Assembly: GCF_003573695.1 (NCBI RefSeq)
Contig: NC_039362.1
Coordinates: 179,127,690 to 179,191,689 of the forward strand
Reading direction: 5' to 3'
DNA length: 64,000 nt
Source: Papaver somniferum
Lineage: Eukaryota > Streptophyta > Magnoliopsida > Ranunculales > Papaveraceae
Shown: one piece after another, positions 11,760-23,038 of the stretch
Layout: each line of letters opens with the position of its first letter
How positions within the stretch are numbered: position 1 is the stretch's first letter
The notes under the pieces: generated by a model
The model's database searches: none
Told to the model about the DNA's origin: nothing
Seen by the model: the letters and a program-made list of their open reading frames with translations, nothing else
Made by a program: the position numbers and the translations under genes

Positions 11760-11952
11760 TGTAGGATCAGAATTTCGCAACGATAATATCTCAGCGAAAT
11801 TATCAACAACGCAACACAACAGCGATTCTTTCATCTTATCTTGTAAGATTGTTCAGAGATTCATCAATAAAATTAAGATTGTTAATCTAAAAATGAGTTG
11901 AGTATTAATGAAATCATATGAGGGGTATAGTGTAGGATTTTCTGCAACTTCA
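11760..11952 (+). repeat. 3' LTR of the Tat-like element, internally deleted (193 bp)
   Basis: The first 70 or so bases and the last 120 match the 5' LTR. About 280 bp between them are missing, including the TATA box region. The left part ends at CAACAGCG and joins ATTCTTTCATC. It ends in TCTGCAACTTCA and is followed by target repeat AATAA. The copies also differ by several substitutions, so the insertion is not recent. Confidence 0.88.
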
Positions 11953-12046
11953 AATAACAAGACAATTGATAGAATTTAAATTTATTTTTGTATTAACTTA
12001 CCGACTGGTTTTTATATTTTATGATCGAAAAGGGGTAAAATTTTTG

Positions 12047-12360
12047 AGAAATTTGGTCAATTGCCAAATATTTTTAAAAGATGGTTCTAATGGACGAGTA
12101 AAAATTAGTATGGGTGAAATGAACACCAAAAAAATAGCAAGAATGAATCTGGATTCATCCTGGCTTAAGCTTAAAAAATAGCGAGGGTGAAACTGGATGC
12201 ATCCTGATGTAAATTAAAAATAAGAAAAAATATTTGAAAATGGGTAGGATGAAACTCTTTATATCCTGACTATTTTACATTCTCGTCCATTTAAACAATA
12301 TCAAATTTTACATGTTTTTTCACCCAAAAATTGTTGTTTTTGGGTTAATTGACCAATTTG
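12047..12360 (+). repeat. MITE-like repeat with terminal inverted repeats
   Basis: The ends read AATTTGGTCAATTGCC (left) and GGTTAATTGACCAATTTG (right), inverted copies of each other. The interior has repeated near-palindromes built on GGATGAAACTGGATGCATCC-like words. A related copy lies in opposite orientation at 19589-19900. Confidence 0.6.
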
Positions 12361-12787
12361 TGTAAAATTTCGTTCAAAAAAAAACAAAACAAAAAAACTG
12401 GTCGGGTTAGGAGTTCTATCCATAGACTTATGACATGTTGGGATTGGTATCAGAAAATCTACTCATTTAGGGGTAAGCCGGCTAAAGACAATAAAGTTTA
12501 TATATTAGCAGTATATTACCATGTAAATATTTGAGCGGTAACGAATATCTATAATTTTACCGGCATCTATGAAGAGACATGTGAGATATATTTTCTCTTC
12601 GTCATATACGGGAGAAGTGAGTTTCATTTAGCTCGACTCAGACGCCCAATTATTGTGTTTTCTTGGAATTTTAAAAAATATAATTTTGTACTTAACTCAG
12701 TTGGGAACATATCGGACTTATAGAAAAGTTTTTATAAACCGATAAACCTTTGACAATTTGGAGTTAGATATAATAAGCCAGCTTCTA
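12361..12787. other. Intergenic spacer
   Basis: AT-rich sequence with no gene or repeat structure that I can support. Confidence 0.4.
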
Positions 12788-13769
12788 GGCCGAGCACTAT
12801 GTGAGGGGTATCCCTTCCCCATCCCTTCAACGTAGGGAAAAAACTGAAAATCCAAATCCTATGATTTCCTATATCCTTTCCCTATATTTTAAAGTGGATC
12901 ACATTTAATCCCTCGTTTAGGGAAGGTAAATGACGGAAACTCAGTTTTCCTGTAAAACTGCGCTTTACGGAAGCCAAGTATTCGTTTGACAGTTGGAACT
13001 TATACTCAGTTTTCGTGTCATATTACACGAAAACTAAGTTTTCGTAATTTTTTTATTTGACCTTTATTCGTTTACACCTCTATCACACCCGATTCTAACC
13101 ATCCATCATTCAAAACATTCTATCTTCTCACCATCGGATTTCAACTGTAATTTTTTTTTTTCAATTTTTTTCTAAAGTCCTCTATAAATACAATTCTTAT
13201 TCTCTATTCAAATCACTCCAACTTCTCTTCTTACAAATTATTTTTTCACTCAATTCTCTTAAATTATCTTCTTTAAGAGTTTTTTTAATTTTTTTTGCTC
13301 ATATTGGAGCAAACAATCTATGGTTAAGGGTGCAATCTCATGTAATTGATCATTAATCATATTTTGTAATGATATGGGTTGTCCTTGGCCAATAGGACTC
13401 CAGTAAGTTGTGTGAAGTCTAATGGGGTAAACCCTATTTCAAAACTAAGGAAGTGAAATGTGTTGGTGGTATGCCACCACCTTTCAAATATACCACCAGT
13501 TAGGCACTTGTCTTGTAGTTTGAAAAATGTAATTTTGAAAATGGAACCAAACCCACAGTTATCTACAATTTGTCAAGCATGCGGAAATTTGGAAATTATG
13601 GTATACTATTCGTAAACATAGGTTACACTGCTTCGATGTCTCCTTGCTTTAGTCCTAGCATCCGACGTCGTGGACATTTAATTTGATGCTAACTATTATC
13701 TTTTGAAGAAACCGGAATTGTATCCTCCATAACACGTTGTAAATTTTCGAAATACATCTACAACACACA

Positions 13770-14900
13770 TAAGGCTGCACAACAACCCGGTGTACCGGAC
13801 TCGTACCGGAAAAAATAAACCCGGAACCGGACTGGAACCGGTGTAGCCGGTACACATAACCGGTTGGGTACAAGTACAGGTACCGGTTCTAACCCTATTC
13901 CCGGCATCACCGGACCCAGAAACCCGTTGTATAATAACCATCCATATAACTGATTTCTAGCCATCGATGCCAGGTATTTAGAGCATCTTATCTATCGAAT
14001 AACACTCTTCAATTCACTCGTTTTTCCTTTGTTGCCTCTTTTTCTTCTTTTCTCAATTGAAGTCTACTTTCAGAGAGGAGATAAAATCAACCCATGAAGA
14101 TTGAATCTTTATCTTCGTCAAAGAAGAATAAGAAACCCAATCCCAGAAACCCATTAGCGGACATTAATTCATCATCTTCTTCATCTTCTACTTCTGCTAG
14201 TCCTATTTCAATTGAAGCTTCATCAAGATGGTTATGAAAGTAACGATATAGGTATGACTCAATCAAGGTAAATCAGTAAATCACTCATCTGATTTTTGGT
14301 AATTTGTTTGATAAACAACGGATTCTTCATAATTAATTGAATGTTTTGTTTAATTTTTTTAATTGCATGATTGAATCTGAACTAGGGTTTTATTAGAGAT
14401 GGATTTGCGTTTAGATGCAGATCAATTTATTCATCAAATTAATTTGTTACAGAAGATGGAGAAGATATAGTGGTGCTGCTGAGAGATACGTTAGATCTGG
14501 TGAAGAATGAATTTGGGTTTCTGATGAAGAATGAATTTTGGTAAAGATTCAGATGGAGTTCTTGAAGATGATTGCTCGATTTGGGGTTTAATTCTGTTTA
14601 TCTCTCTATTCAATTTGTGTTTAATTATGTTTATGTCTCTATGCAAATAATCATTCCATTGTATCTCTGCTCAATTGAAGTATGGCTAAATTTGTGGGTT
14701 GATTTTGAGGTTAATTTGTGGGTTGATTTTTTGTTCAATTGAAGTATGGATAAAACTCGGTACCGGCTGTATAATCGGTACAAGTACAAGTCCAGGTACG
14801 TGTACAGGTACCGGTCCTCAAAATGAAGACCCGGTCAACTCCAGGCACAGGTACTGGGTTCATAAGAAACCCGGACTGTACCGTCCCATGTACAGCCCTA
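13770..14900. mobile_element. Non-autonomous hAT-like element
   Basis: The termini are TAAGGCTGCACA and TGTACAGCCCTA (TAGGGCTGTACA inverted). They are flanked by 8-bp repeats AACACACA (13762-13769) and ATCACACA (14901-14908) with one mismatch. Both arms contain many CCGGTAC-type words that pair with each other as a long imperfect inverted repeat. The middle holds a gene-like segment (14094-14237), not a transposase. Confidence 0.7.
14094..14237 (+). pseudogene. Gene-like 5' coding segment inside the hAT-like element
   Basis: ATG at 14094 opens a 47-codon frame starting MKIESLSSSKKNKKPNPRN, followed by a Ser run, and ends at TGA 14235. Codon choice and composition look like a normal plant N-terminus, and the region before it resembles a 5' UTR. 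The protein is not recognised. It may be a host exon captured by the transposon. Confidence 0.35.
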
Positions 14901-15484
14901 ATCACACATATACATTGGTTAATCAACATATTGCAAGGATCTATTTTAATCACAAAATATATTGCTTCAAGCACATTATCCATTTTCATCACAATACAAT
15001 GGCCCAATCTAATCCTATTCACATTACAATCCTAATAACATTTCCATCATAATCACAATACAATGTCTCATTTCCATCTACAACATGACAAATTAATCCT
15101 CTTCGCATTGTCCATATTGGTTCAATCAACGATCAAGTCTAAATTATACATCAATACAATTCTTCAACAATCAATCCTAAATATATTGGACTCAACTTCC
15201 GTGTAATATAGGAAAGGTATAAAAACGCACCATAGTTAGGCTGCCTTCTAACCCATATGATCCCTTCCCCACATTCAAGGGATAGGGAAGGGATACCCCT
15301 CCCATACTGCTTGGCCTGACAAGTCAGCTGAATTAAGAAGAGTAGAAAAAACAATAAAGAAAAAAAAACCTGGACTTGCTCTCAATTATTAAGGCCCAGA
15401 AGTAGTCTACAAGGCCCAAAATGTTCACCTCTAAGAATCGGACACTCGGACTTGGACCACTTGGTATAAAATTAAAAATTAAGC

Positions 15485-15560
15485 CCCAAAAAAAATACTC
15501 CCTCCGTTACTTTTTAATAGGCTGTTTCTATAAATAAATGTTTCAAAAATATATGTTGGT
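15485..15560 (+). repeat. Stowaway/Tc1-mariner-like terminus
   Basis: TACTCCCTCCGTTAC at about 15496 is the usual plant Stowaway-like end (CTCCCTCCGTTCC family). No matching right end is found nearby; the sequence runs into tandem repeats and then an F-box pseudogene. Probably one end of a broken element. Confidence 0.4.
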
Positions 15561-15604
15561 TTCCTAATTAGGAAAGTCAAATGTTACTTTGGTTTTATAG
15601 GAAC

Positions 15605-15795
15605 ACTTTTCTCTTAACTTCTTTTTATGACAAGTGTCATGTGGACCATCTCACTTTACTTCTTTTGCTGACAAGTGTCATGGGGATCATTTCACTTCAC
15701 TTCTTTTCTTTTTATGACAAGTATTATGTGGACCATCTCACTTTATTTCTTTTGCTGATAAGTGTCATGTGGTTCATTGGACTTCTCTTCTTTTA
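15605..15795 (+). repeat. Short imperfect tandem repeat
   Basis: About four copies of a roughly 50-bp unit with GACAAGTGTCATGTGGACC and TCACTT...TTCTTTT. The open frames across it come from the repeat. The last copy abuts the F-box pseudogene. Confidence 0.6.
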
Positions 15796-16338
15796 TTGAC
15801 ACCACCTTTACTGGTCGTGTCAGTGGTTTTAAAATCCCACCGAAATTTGGCGACGATCCAAAGCCAGGTAAGTATGGGTCGGTCGGGGAGCATCGTTTCC
15901 GAATTGGTAATTCTTGCAATGGTCTTTTATGCTGCTATAGAGAGACTGAAATTGATTCAGGTCCTCCGCGACATAATATGTTTACGTACAAAACTTACAT
16001 TTACAATCCAACCACCAGAAAATGCAGATGCCTTCCACCATCCCCTTATAGAGATCACGTTCCCCAAAGAGACAATTGTTTTATCGAGGTTCTAAGTATC
16101 AGTTTAGCTTTTGATCCAATCAAGAATAGTATTGTTTATCGAGGAAGATGAAGCAGAATCATTGTCAAAGCTGGTGGCTACCGTACCAGGGAAGAAGATT
16201 ATATCTTATGATCTTAAGCAAATGAGTGCTACCGAAATTCATACATTTACCGAGAGAGATTTTTATCTTGAATCTACTCATAGTGGAAGCATACAGGGTC
16301 ATCTTCATCATTACGTCGAGTCACTTGCATGTGTTTGA
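15796..16338 (+). pseudogene. F-box-associated gene fragment without F-box
   Basis: The sequence starts at the region equal to residues after the F-box of the 35192 gene (GFKIPPKFGDDPKPGKYGSV) and continues through CNGLLCC, YKTYIYNPTT and SISLAFDPIK. It then jumps, by an internal deletion of roughly 175 codons, to the C-terminal EEDEAESLSKLV and ends with YVESLACV at 16338. The deletion also shifts the frame (15762-16151, then 16111-16338). It has no start codon of its own and no F-box, so it is a dead paralogue. Confidence 0.85.
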
Positions 16339-16364
16339 TGCAGTAAGCTGGTAGTTTAATTTGT

Positions 16365-16465
16365 TCGAAAAAGGAAAAGGAAAAAATATTATAAAGAAGA
16401 AAAAGGAAAAGGAAAAAAAAAAGAACAAAAAAAAAGAAAAAAAAAACATTAAAGGAAAAAAAAGC
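16365..16465 (+). repeat. A/G-rich low-complexity tract
   Basis: About 100 bases are nearly all A and G, with AAAAGG-type runs. Possibly the 3' tail of an old retrocopy or microsatellite; no further structure seen. Confidence 0.6.
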
Positions 16466-16555
16466 TCATGACTGAGCTTACAAGATCCCAACAAAAGCTG
16501 GATCAACACAATCTAAATCTAAAGAATAGGTTGGATCAACGAGCAGCCTGATCAT

Positions 16556-16750
16556 TTATTTCTTTGCCGACTTTTTGTGATCTCTGCCAAGCTTGTCAAT
16601 GTTTGGTTGGTCCTTCCATCCTAACTTTACAAACTCCTCATTATTCCAAGATTTCTCATATTTATCATTTAGCCCACGGAATATGCTCGTCTCTTTACCA
16701 CTGATATCTCCTAACAAGCCAGAAATTTTTTCACTAACTATTAAATGATT
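16556..16750 (-). pseudogene. Unidentified coding remnant
   Basis: On the minus strand about 60 codons stay open up to TAA 16556-16558, with protein-like composition (GLLGDISGKETSIFRGLND; later EEFVKLGWKDQPNIDKLG). No start codon is visible and a stop lies just upstream. I do not recognise the family; it looks like the C-terminal end of a lost gene. Confidence 0.35.
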
Positions 16751-16974
16751 TTTTCAAGGCATCGGAGTCTTCAATATTTTCTTCTCTTGATTCAAATAGA
16801 TTGGGAGTAATATAGGTAGATTCGGAGTTTAACCAGAGGCTTATTATACGACTAGGCATAAAACAGTAATATGGAAATTTTATTTAACGATGAGGGGAGG
16901 AACTGCACGACAAACAGACTCCATATTAACACAATACGAACAAGCACCTTACTATAACACACATAAATAAATTA

Positions 16975-19452
16975 GCTCTTTAAGATCATAAGATATAACC
17001 TTATCCCCTGATACAGCAACCACCAGCTTTGACAATGATTCTACTAGTATATATATTGCGATGAGATTCAAGTGGATCGTTCCCTGGATATAGAGCTACA
17101 AATCTCTCCAAGTCAAGCCTGTATATACGTTTCCAACTTGAGTAATCAATTTCCATCTTCAAAATGTCGAAACGAGTATGACTTGATTCAAGCTCTATAA
17201 GATACAAATGACCACCACACTCCCCGAAATACATAATAACATTCATGAGATCATTACTATTTGGCAACGGCTTCACTAGTTCTTGTTCGATATCAAAATA
17301 AATTGAGGACTCAATCCAGTGCAAACAGCCATTCCAATATACACCAGGTCGAGAAAACATACATGTACCCCCGTAAAATGGATTTTCATAGGTGGAATTG
17401 AGCTTCCTCCAAGAGTTTGTTTTAGACGAGTATATTTCAATATAAAACTTATCATGAACGTCTTTATCCCAATTTCTACGACAAAGGGGTGCAACTCTCC
17501 AGATGCAGATAACTTGATAGTCCATGGACTTAATTGGATCAAAAGCTAAACTGATACTGCAAACATCGTTCCAACAATCGCCTTGTTATGGAACATTATC
17601 TGTGAAAGGGGATGGTGGAACACGTTTATATCGTCTCGTGGTTGGATTGTAAATGTAAGTTTTGTACGCAGGAATACATGTAGTCTTTAACGAATCCTCA
17701 TCAGTTTCAACATCAATAAAAATCTATCTTTTGCAACATAAAAGACCATTACAAGTGTTAGAGTATACAAATATTATATGGAAAGTTTTAGTATTTAGAG
17801 TTATATTTAGCGTTTGATATATTTAGTATGAATTGATTTACAAGTGTTAGTCTTGCATACTAAGTTATGGTATCGCTATATATACCTTATGGGTTCTTAA
17901 TGTAAATTATCTCATTCAATAATACAATTCTTTTTTATCATAATATCTAGTAGTTCTGTCTTGGTATCAGAAGGTTCCATCCGGACCTGTTGCCCACTTC
18001 GTTTTCTTTTCTAACCGGCGGCGGTAGCCTTCAATGCTACCGTCCGCTGGATCTTTCCTCCACTGCAATATGATTAGTTTTTCTTATTAGATTTTTTATT
18101 TTTTAGGTTTATCATCTACAAAACCTTTCTTTCCTATTTTCTCATGAAGTTCTACTCACTGACACCATCTTCATCCATTCTCCCAATTCTTCTTTTACTT
18201 TACGGATGAACTTTCGAGCCGAATCAGAGCTTCGTCCATTCTCCTCTTTATCTGTTCCATCTCCACTTTTCCCAACTGTTTTCGTCCCACTTGCTTTCTT
18301 TTCCATCTGTGTTGCTTACGTCCAGTAGTATACACACATCTCCCTACGTATACAGTACCCCTTCTCTTATTCATTGTTTATTTCTTTCCATATTATATTA
18401 TTAATCCTAAGCCCCCGCTCAACCTATAATAATTCCATTATCACATCGGCTCCTTGTGTCTGTCCGTAGACATCATCCCTTCTCAAACTCTTGTCTTCAC
18501 TGCCAATCCTCACCATCTCGTCTCACTACACCAACAGCCAACACCTTCTACTCCTTGTTACATCCATCATCAGCCACCTACGATCATCATCAATGGCAGC
18601 AGTACTCTATCGTTCTCATCACTTCCATCGTTCCCTGTTATTCTTCTCAACTAACCACTATGTCGAGCGGACACAGCAACAACAGTTCCATCAACCAGCA
18701 TCGCCGGTTACCAATCATCCTCTCTTGTTTACTGCCATTATTCATCTACTGCCATTAATGCATGGCAGTTACGTACCCGTTTCTTCTTTACCTGTCAACC
18801 ACCACCGTAGCCTCTTCTCTTTTCCCTTAAGTTGTGTACGGTGAGACAACTCATCCGTAGCCTTCCCGGATATTCACTACGGATTGGAAACTCATCCATA
18901 GGTTAAAGAACAAGATTAAGTAATCTCGATCAGTAACTCGGCCCTCAACTCTGGGTCGCCCACAACTTTCCTAGGGATTTTAAAACCACACCAACGACCA
19001 GTAACGGTGGTGTCAGCCCCTTCCTTCTCCTCTCCTGTATTTACTTTTTCATATTTACTACCATCAAAAAGGAGAAAATCGTATATAACTTCAAAATATT
19101 CGTCCGTATTAACAAATCCTTGTAAGCTTTCATGGGAAAATTTATGAGGGCTTTCAAAGAACAAGCCGCTGGTTTTATGTTTGTGTCGACGAAAGTGGGT
19201 AATAGCAAAAATTGGGTCAGAAATAGGAGAAAGCCATTGTTTTGATACTGACTTGAATACAAGCAGCGATTTCGCAGGTAGACGTATCAAAATAAGTGTT
19301 AACAGATCAATGTCACTGATTACTTCATCTATAACGGAACAACAAGAAGAAGACGTTTCCGTTGATGGTGATGATAACGATAAATTCTCAACTGCAGGAA
19401 CTGAATCGTGAGAACGGATCGTACCTGGTGATGACGACGAAGAAACCCCCAT
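16975..19452 (-). pseudogene. F-box gene split by a copia fragment
   Basis: The N-terminal part (19452-18915) starts MGVSSSSSPGT and has an intact F-box (LLTLILIRLPAKSLLVFKSVSKQW shortened here to its key LPAKSLL and VSKQW). It runs to the FKIPRK block. The C-terminal part (17755 down to about 16975) resumes at CNGLLCC-type sequence and reaches KRIYRLDLERFVALYPGND. A retroelement piece (17756-18909) separates the two, with ACAAG on both sides. Other lesions: a stop and frameshift near 17590, frame loss around 17040 (the AESLSKLV block is out of frame), and loss of the extreme C-terminus. Family: plant F-box proteins with an F-box-associated region, At5g07610-like. Confidence 0.8.
17756..18909 (+). 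mobile_element. Ty1/copia LTR plus 5' internal fragment inserted in an F-box gene
   Basis: It starts TGTTAGAGTATAC (LTR-like, about 205 bp), followed by TTGGTATCAGAAG at 17965, close to the initiator-Met-tRNA site TTGGTATCAGAGC. A gag-like leader follows at about 18454-18654 (TIIINGSSTLSFSSLPSF), then frame is lost. No 3' LTR is seen; the sequence ends GGTTAAAGA at 18909. The host F-box sequence is interrupted precisely, with ACAAG at 17751-17755 and 18910-18914. Confidence 0.65.
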
Positions 19453-19588
19453 CCTCAGACTCCGATACCCCTATTCTGCATGATCGTCGGGAAATAACAT
19501 GGGGATGTTTCTTTTATACTCCGTGGCCTCTCACTTGCCAAAAATAAGTCTACAAGGCCAGCCCAAAGAATTCAACACAAAATTGTTT

Positions 19589-19900
19589 AAAAAGACCAAA
19601 ATCAACAATTCCTGGGATGAAATGGACAGTTAGATTTTGATACTGTTTAAATGGACAAAAATGTAAAAATAGTCAGGATGTAACCAGTTTCATCGTGCCC
19701 ATTTTCAAATAGTTTTTCTTATTTTTAATTTACACGGGATGTATCCAGTTTCATCCTTGCTATTTTTTAAATTTAAGCTAGGATGAATCCAGTTTCATCC
19801 TTGCTATTTTTTTTGGCCATTTCACCCAAACTATTTTTTACTCGTCCATTTAAACTGTGATTTAAAAATATTTGGACAAATGACCCATTTTCCGAAAATT
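19589..19900 (-). repeat. Inverted relative of the 12047 MITE-like repeat
   Basis: It contains the same words as 12047-12360 in reverse orientation (GGATGTATCCAGTTTCATCC, then a GGATGAATCCAGTTTCATCC repeat, and ACTCGTCCATTTAAAC). Terminal repeats are degraded. Confidence 0.55.
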
Positions 19901-20068
19901 CAACTCTCGGAGACTAGGCCAGTCGCACTTGTAAATCCACAAGACTAGGCCAAAATATAACGGAGTACTAGGGCCAAGCGATGGTGAAGCTCGTCTTTTT
20001 CTTTTAATCCTTTCAATCTTTATTCAGGCTACAGGCGTTCAATTTGAAGATAACACGAGTAACTGTGA

Positions 20069-20510
20069 TTTCATGTATAGAGGCCGCCAGATTCATGTAT
20101 GGATTTCGTTGTGTCTTGGCAGTTGAAATTCAGGACCGAACCAAGGGAATTTTTTATATTTTGTATGCCTTTCGCCATATGGCAGCAAATCTGGGAGGAA
20201 AGGAACGATAAAGTTTTCCGCAACAAGGAAAAAACAGTAGAAAGGGTTATTATTCAAGTGAAGGCTTCCTATTCAGTTGGGCGAGAGTTCATGAATCCTT
20301 TAAGCATTTTAAGTTTGCGGATTTCATGCACAGTTGGGAGGTTTTTAAGTAGTAACTAGCTTCAAACATGTAGTAGGGGAAATGTTTTTTGTTCCATGTT
20401 TTGTACTCCCCTTTACTCGTTTTGTGTTGTCCAGTTTGAATAGTTGTGTGTTGTTTCTTTTAGTGCTACCTCAGCACTCTCTAGTGAATGAATTTTATTT
20501 TCTACAAAAA
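20069..20510 (+). mobile_element. 5'-truncated LINE with 17-bp target duplication
   Basis: The direct repeat AACACGAGTAACTGTGA occurs at 20052-20068 and 20511-20527. The inserted 442 bp encode a stretch like the C-terminal end of plant LINE ORF2 (FAIWQQIWEERNDKVFRNK at about 20160-20230). They finish with a 3' UTR and a short poly-A (TTTTCTACAAAAA). Long target duplication, 5' truncation and A-tail are the hallmarks of LINE retroposition. Confidence 0.85.
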
Positions 20511-21074
20511 AACACGAGTAACTGTGAAAATATGAAGATCCGTATCCATTATAATAAAACACAAAAATGAGGCTCATGTTGAAAATCAATACGGTACTAT
20601 TCATTATAGGTTGACATTTTTCCTTAAAGTTCTAAACATGAACCTCTGAATCGTTCCGTATGTATTTCACAATTTAAACAAGAAAAAGAATCTTGAAATG
20701 CAAAATTTGGCTCCCTCTGCATCTGCTGATACGTCATGTTTCTGAAACTAGTAGAAATGCATCATACTCATAGTTCAACATGATACTAAAACTGTTGCCG
20801 TGTATGTTAACCATATATCAAACTTCTCCTCTAGGTAAACTGCAACAACTAGTTAGAGAGTAGGAATCATGTAGATACCAACTACCTCAACCGGTAGTTA
20901 GTGTCAGTGATGACAGCTTAGAAACACAAACTACAGAAAAGTTGGCGTATCTCCCTGAACACAGGCGACTGGATAACATCACTCAGACAAGCAGCTTCTC
21001 TCTAACAATTCACAAACTGTGCTTGGATGTTTGACAGACAAAAAAAGAAGAAGAGAATATCAGAGTTAACTGCA

Positions 21075-22811
21075 TTAGACACAGGCGAGTGACTCAACGT
21101 AGTGATGAACATGACCTTTTATGCCTCCACAAACAGGAGGCTTAAGATAAAAATATCTGTCATGACAAGTATGAATTTCGGTAGCACTCATTTCTTTAAA
21201 ATCATAAGATACAAGCTTATCCCCAGATACGGAAACCACCAGCTTTGACAATGATTCTGCTTCATCTTCCTCGAGGAACAATACTACTCTATAAAGATAT
21301 ATAAATTCAAGTGGATCGTTCCCAGGATAAAGAGCTACAAGTCTATCCAAGTCAAGCCTGTATATACGTTTCCAACCAGAGTAATCAATCTCCATCTTTA
21401 AAATGTCGAAACGAGCTTCACATGATTCAAGCTCTATAAGATACAAATTACCACCACATTCTCCGAAATACATAACAGTGAGCGGCTGAACAAACTTAAC
21501 AGTATCAGTAGGCGAAGCTGGCAACGGCTTCACTATTTCTTGTTTGATATCGAAATAAATTGACGACTCCGAATTCTGATACCCAATCCAGTGCAAACAA
21601 CCATTCCAATATACACCAGGTCGCTCATTTAATTTAATTGAATACGGAGAATCGAGCTTCTTCCAAGAGTTTGTTTTAGATGAGTATATTTCAAAATAGT
21701 ACTTACCATGAACTTCTGCATTCCAATCTTTAGTACAACAGGGTTCAACGTTCCAAATGCAAATAACTTGATAGTGTTGATCCAGTGACTTGAGTGGATC
21801 AAAAGCTAAACTGATACTGCAAACCTTGATAAAACAATTGTCCCGTTCAGGGGGAACATTATCTCTGAAAGGAGATGGTGGAAGACATCTGTATTGCCTG
21901 GTGGTTGGGTTGTAGATGTAAGTTTTGTACGTAGAAATATGTTGTGGTACGCAACCCCAATCAAAATGACCATCAATTTTATAAACATCAATGTCATCAT
22001 CAATTTTAGCATCAATTTCAGTCTGTCTAGTGCAACATAAAAGACCATTACAAGATTGACTGATCCGGAAACGATACTCCCCCACCGACTCATACTTACC
22101 CGGCTCTGGATCGTCGCCGAATTTACGAGGGATTTTAAACTACCACCACTGGCAGTCACCTCCTTCTCCTCTCCTAGATATCCTTGTTCATATTTACTAC
22201 CGTCAAGAAGGAGAAAATCGTAAGAATAGTCGTAATAAGGATCAGCAATTACTGGTGAGCTATTAAGGAAGAATCCAGTGGTTTTAGGGTTTTGTCGTCG
22301 AAAGTGGCTAATAGCAAAAATTGGGTCAGTAATAATAGAAAGCCATTGTTTGGATACAGACTTGAGCACAAGCAGTGATTTTGAAGGTAGACATATCAGA
22401 ATAAGTGTTAACAGACCAATATCACTAATTACTTTATCTATAACAGAACAAACCGAAGAAGATGTTTCGGTTGATGATGATGTTTGGTAAATTGACATCC
22501 CATGCGCAGTGGAACACATGATCATAAAGAGCAACTGGTGATTTCTACCAAATAGGAAGAATAATAAGAGAACATAATTCTAGTCATATATATATATATA
22601 TATATATAGAGAACACAAACTTGGCCTCAAAGTTTTAATCTCAACTCTTTCCAAAACTCTGTCAAACCTAGATTAGGAAATCCAACCAATGTGGAAACCG
22701 ACCAATAACGATTGAAAAGGTCTAAAACAGGAAATCACTTATTAATTACCTAACAGATGATAACATGATCGTATCTGAGATTGGCGACGAAGAAACGGTA
22801 GAAATCCCCAT
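21075..22811 (-). pseudogene. F-box gene copy A (unit 1), frameshifted
   Basis: F-box (LPSKSLL, VSKQW) at about 22430-22340 and the whole F-box-associated region to YVESLACV at 21075 are present. A single base is missing in a T/A run near 22139, so the F-box part (to frame end 21806) and the rest (from 22085) lie in different frames. An N-terminus like other family members (MGISTVSSSP) lies upstream at 22811. It is separated from the rest by about 200 bp containing a TA microsatellite, either an intron or an insertion; the obvious GT-AG join does not keep the frame. The same lesion is in unit 2, so it predates the duplication. Confidence 0.8.
22585..22610 (+). repeat. TA microsatellite
   Basis: A run of TA dinucleotides; in the unit 2 copy (42612-42636) the run is shorter and followed by extra GA repeats. 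Confidence 0.8.
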
Positions 22812-23038
22812 GACCCATCCTCATACTTCAGAAACCCCTGTTCTTTTTCTGAGATAGTCGTCAGAAAATAATTATAGGGATTTTTTCTTTTATACTTCGT
22901 GTTGCTCAAGTCAAAGTGAGAAATCGGGTACATCTTAAAGTGAATACGGGTTAATCCATAGACCGGTTAATGATATGAATTTTACCCATGGGGTTATCCA
23001 CATCGGTATGTATATGCATGGCTGAATAAAGTACTCGT

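Larger units (their letters stand above)
2986..11957 (+). mobile_element. Ty3/gypsy Tat-like LTR retrotransposon, non-autonomous, with 5-bp target duplication
   Basis: The element runs from TG at 2991 to CA at 11952. It is flanked by the direct repeat AATAA (2986-2990 and 11953-11957), so both ends are original insertion boundaries. Order: 5' LTR, primer-binding site, gag and aspartic protease in one frame, no reverse transcriptase/RNase H/integrase, two blocks of long tandem repeats, an antisense spliced gene, a purine-rich tract (about 11737-11759), and a shortened 3' LTR. An antisense gene with a 'putative gypsy-type transposon' domain plus noncoding repeats is known from the Tat/Ogre group; placing this element there is inference from that layout and the gag type. 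It must have moved with enzymes supplied by another element. Confidence 0.88.
12788..15316. mobile_element. Inverted terminal repeats enclosing 2.5 kb, unclassified DNA transposon
   Basis: The left end reads GGCCGAGCACTATGTGAGGG and the reverse complement of the right end reads GGCCAAGCAGTATGGGAGGG. Both then continue into GTATCCCTTCCC. No clear target duplication is visible, so superfamily is not assigned. No transposase was found. A hAT-like element (13770-14900) is nested inside. The part 13090-13330 has a TATAAATA and a pyrimidine-rich leader-like stretch, but no credible coding sequence follows. Confidence 0.55.

Noticed and set aside
12788..15316. CACTA transposon (left end contains CACTATG)
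   Set aside because: The right end reads CAGTATG when inverted and no 3-bp duplication is seen; the class is left open.
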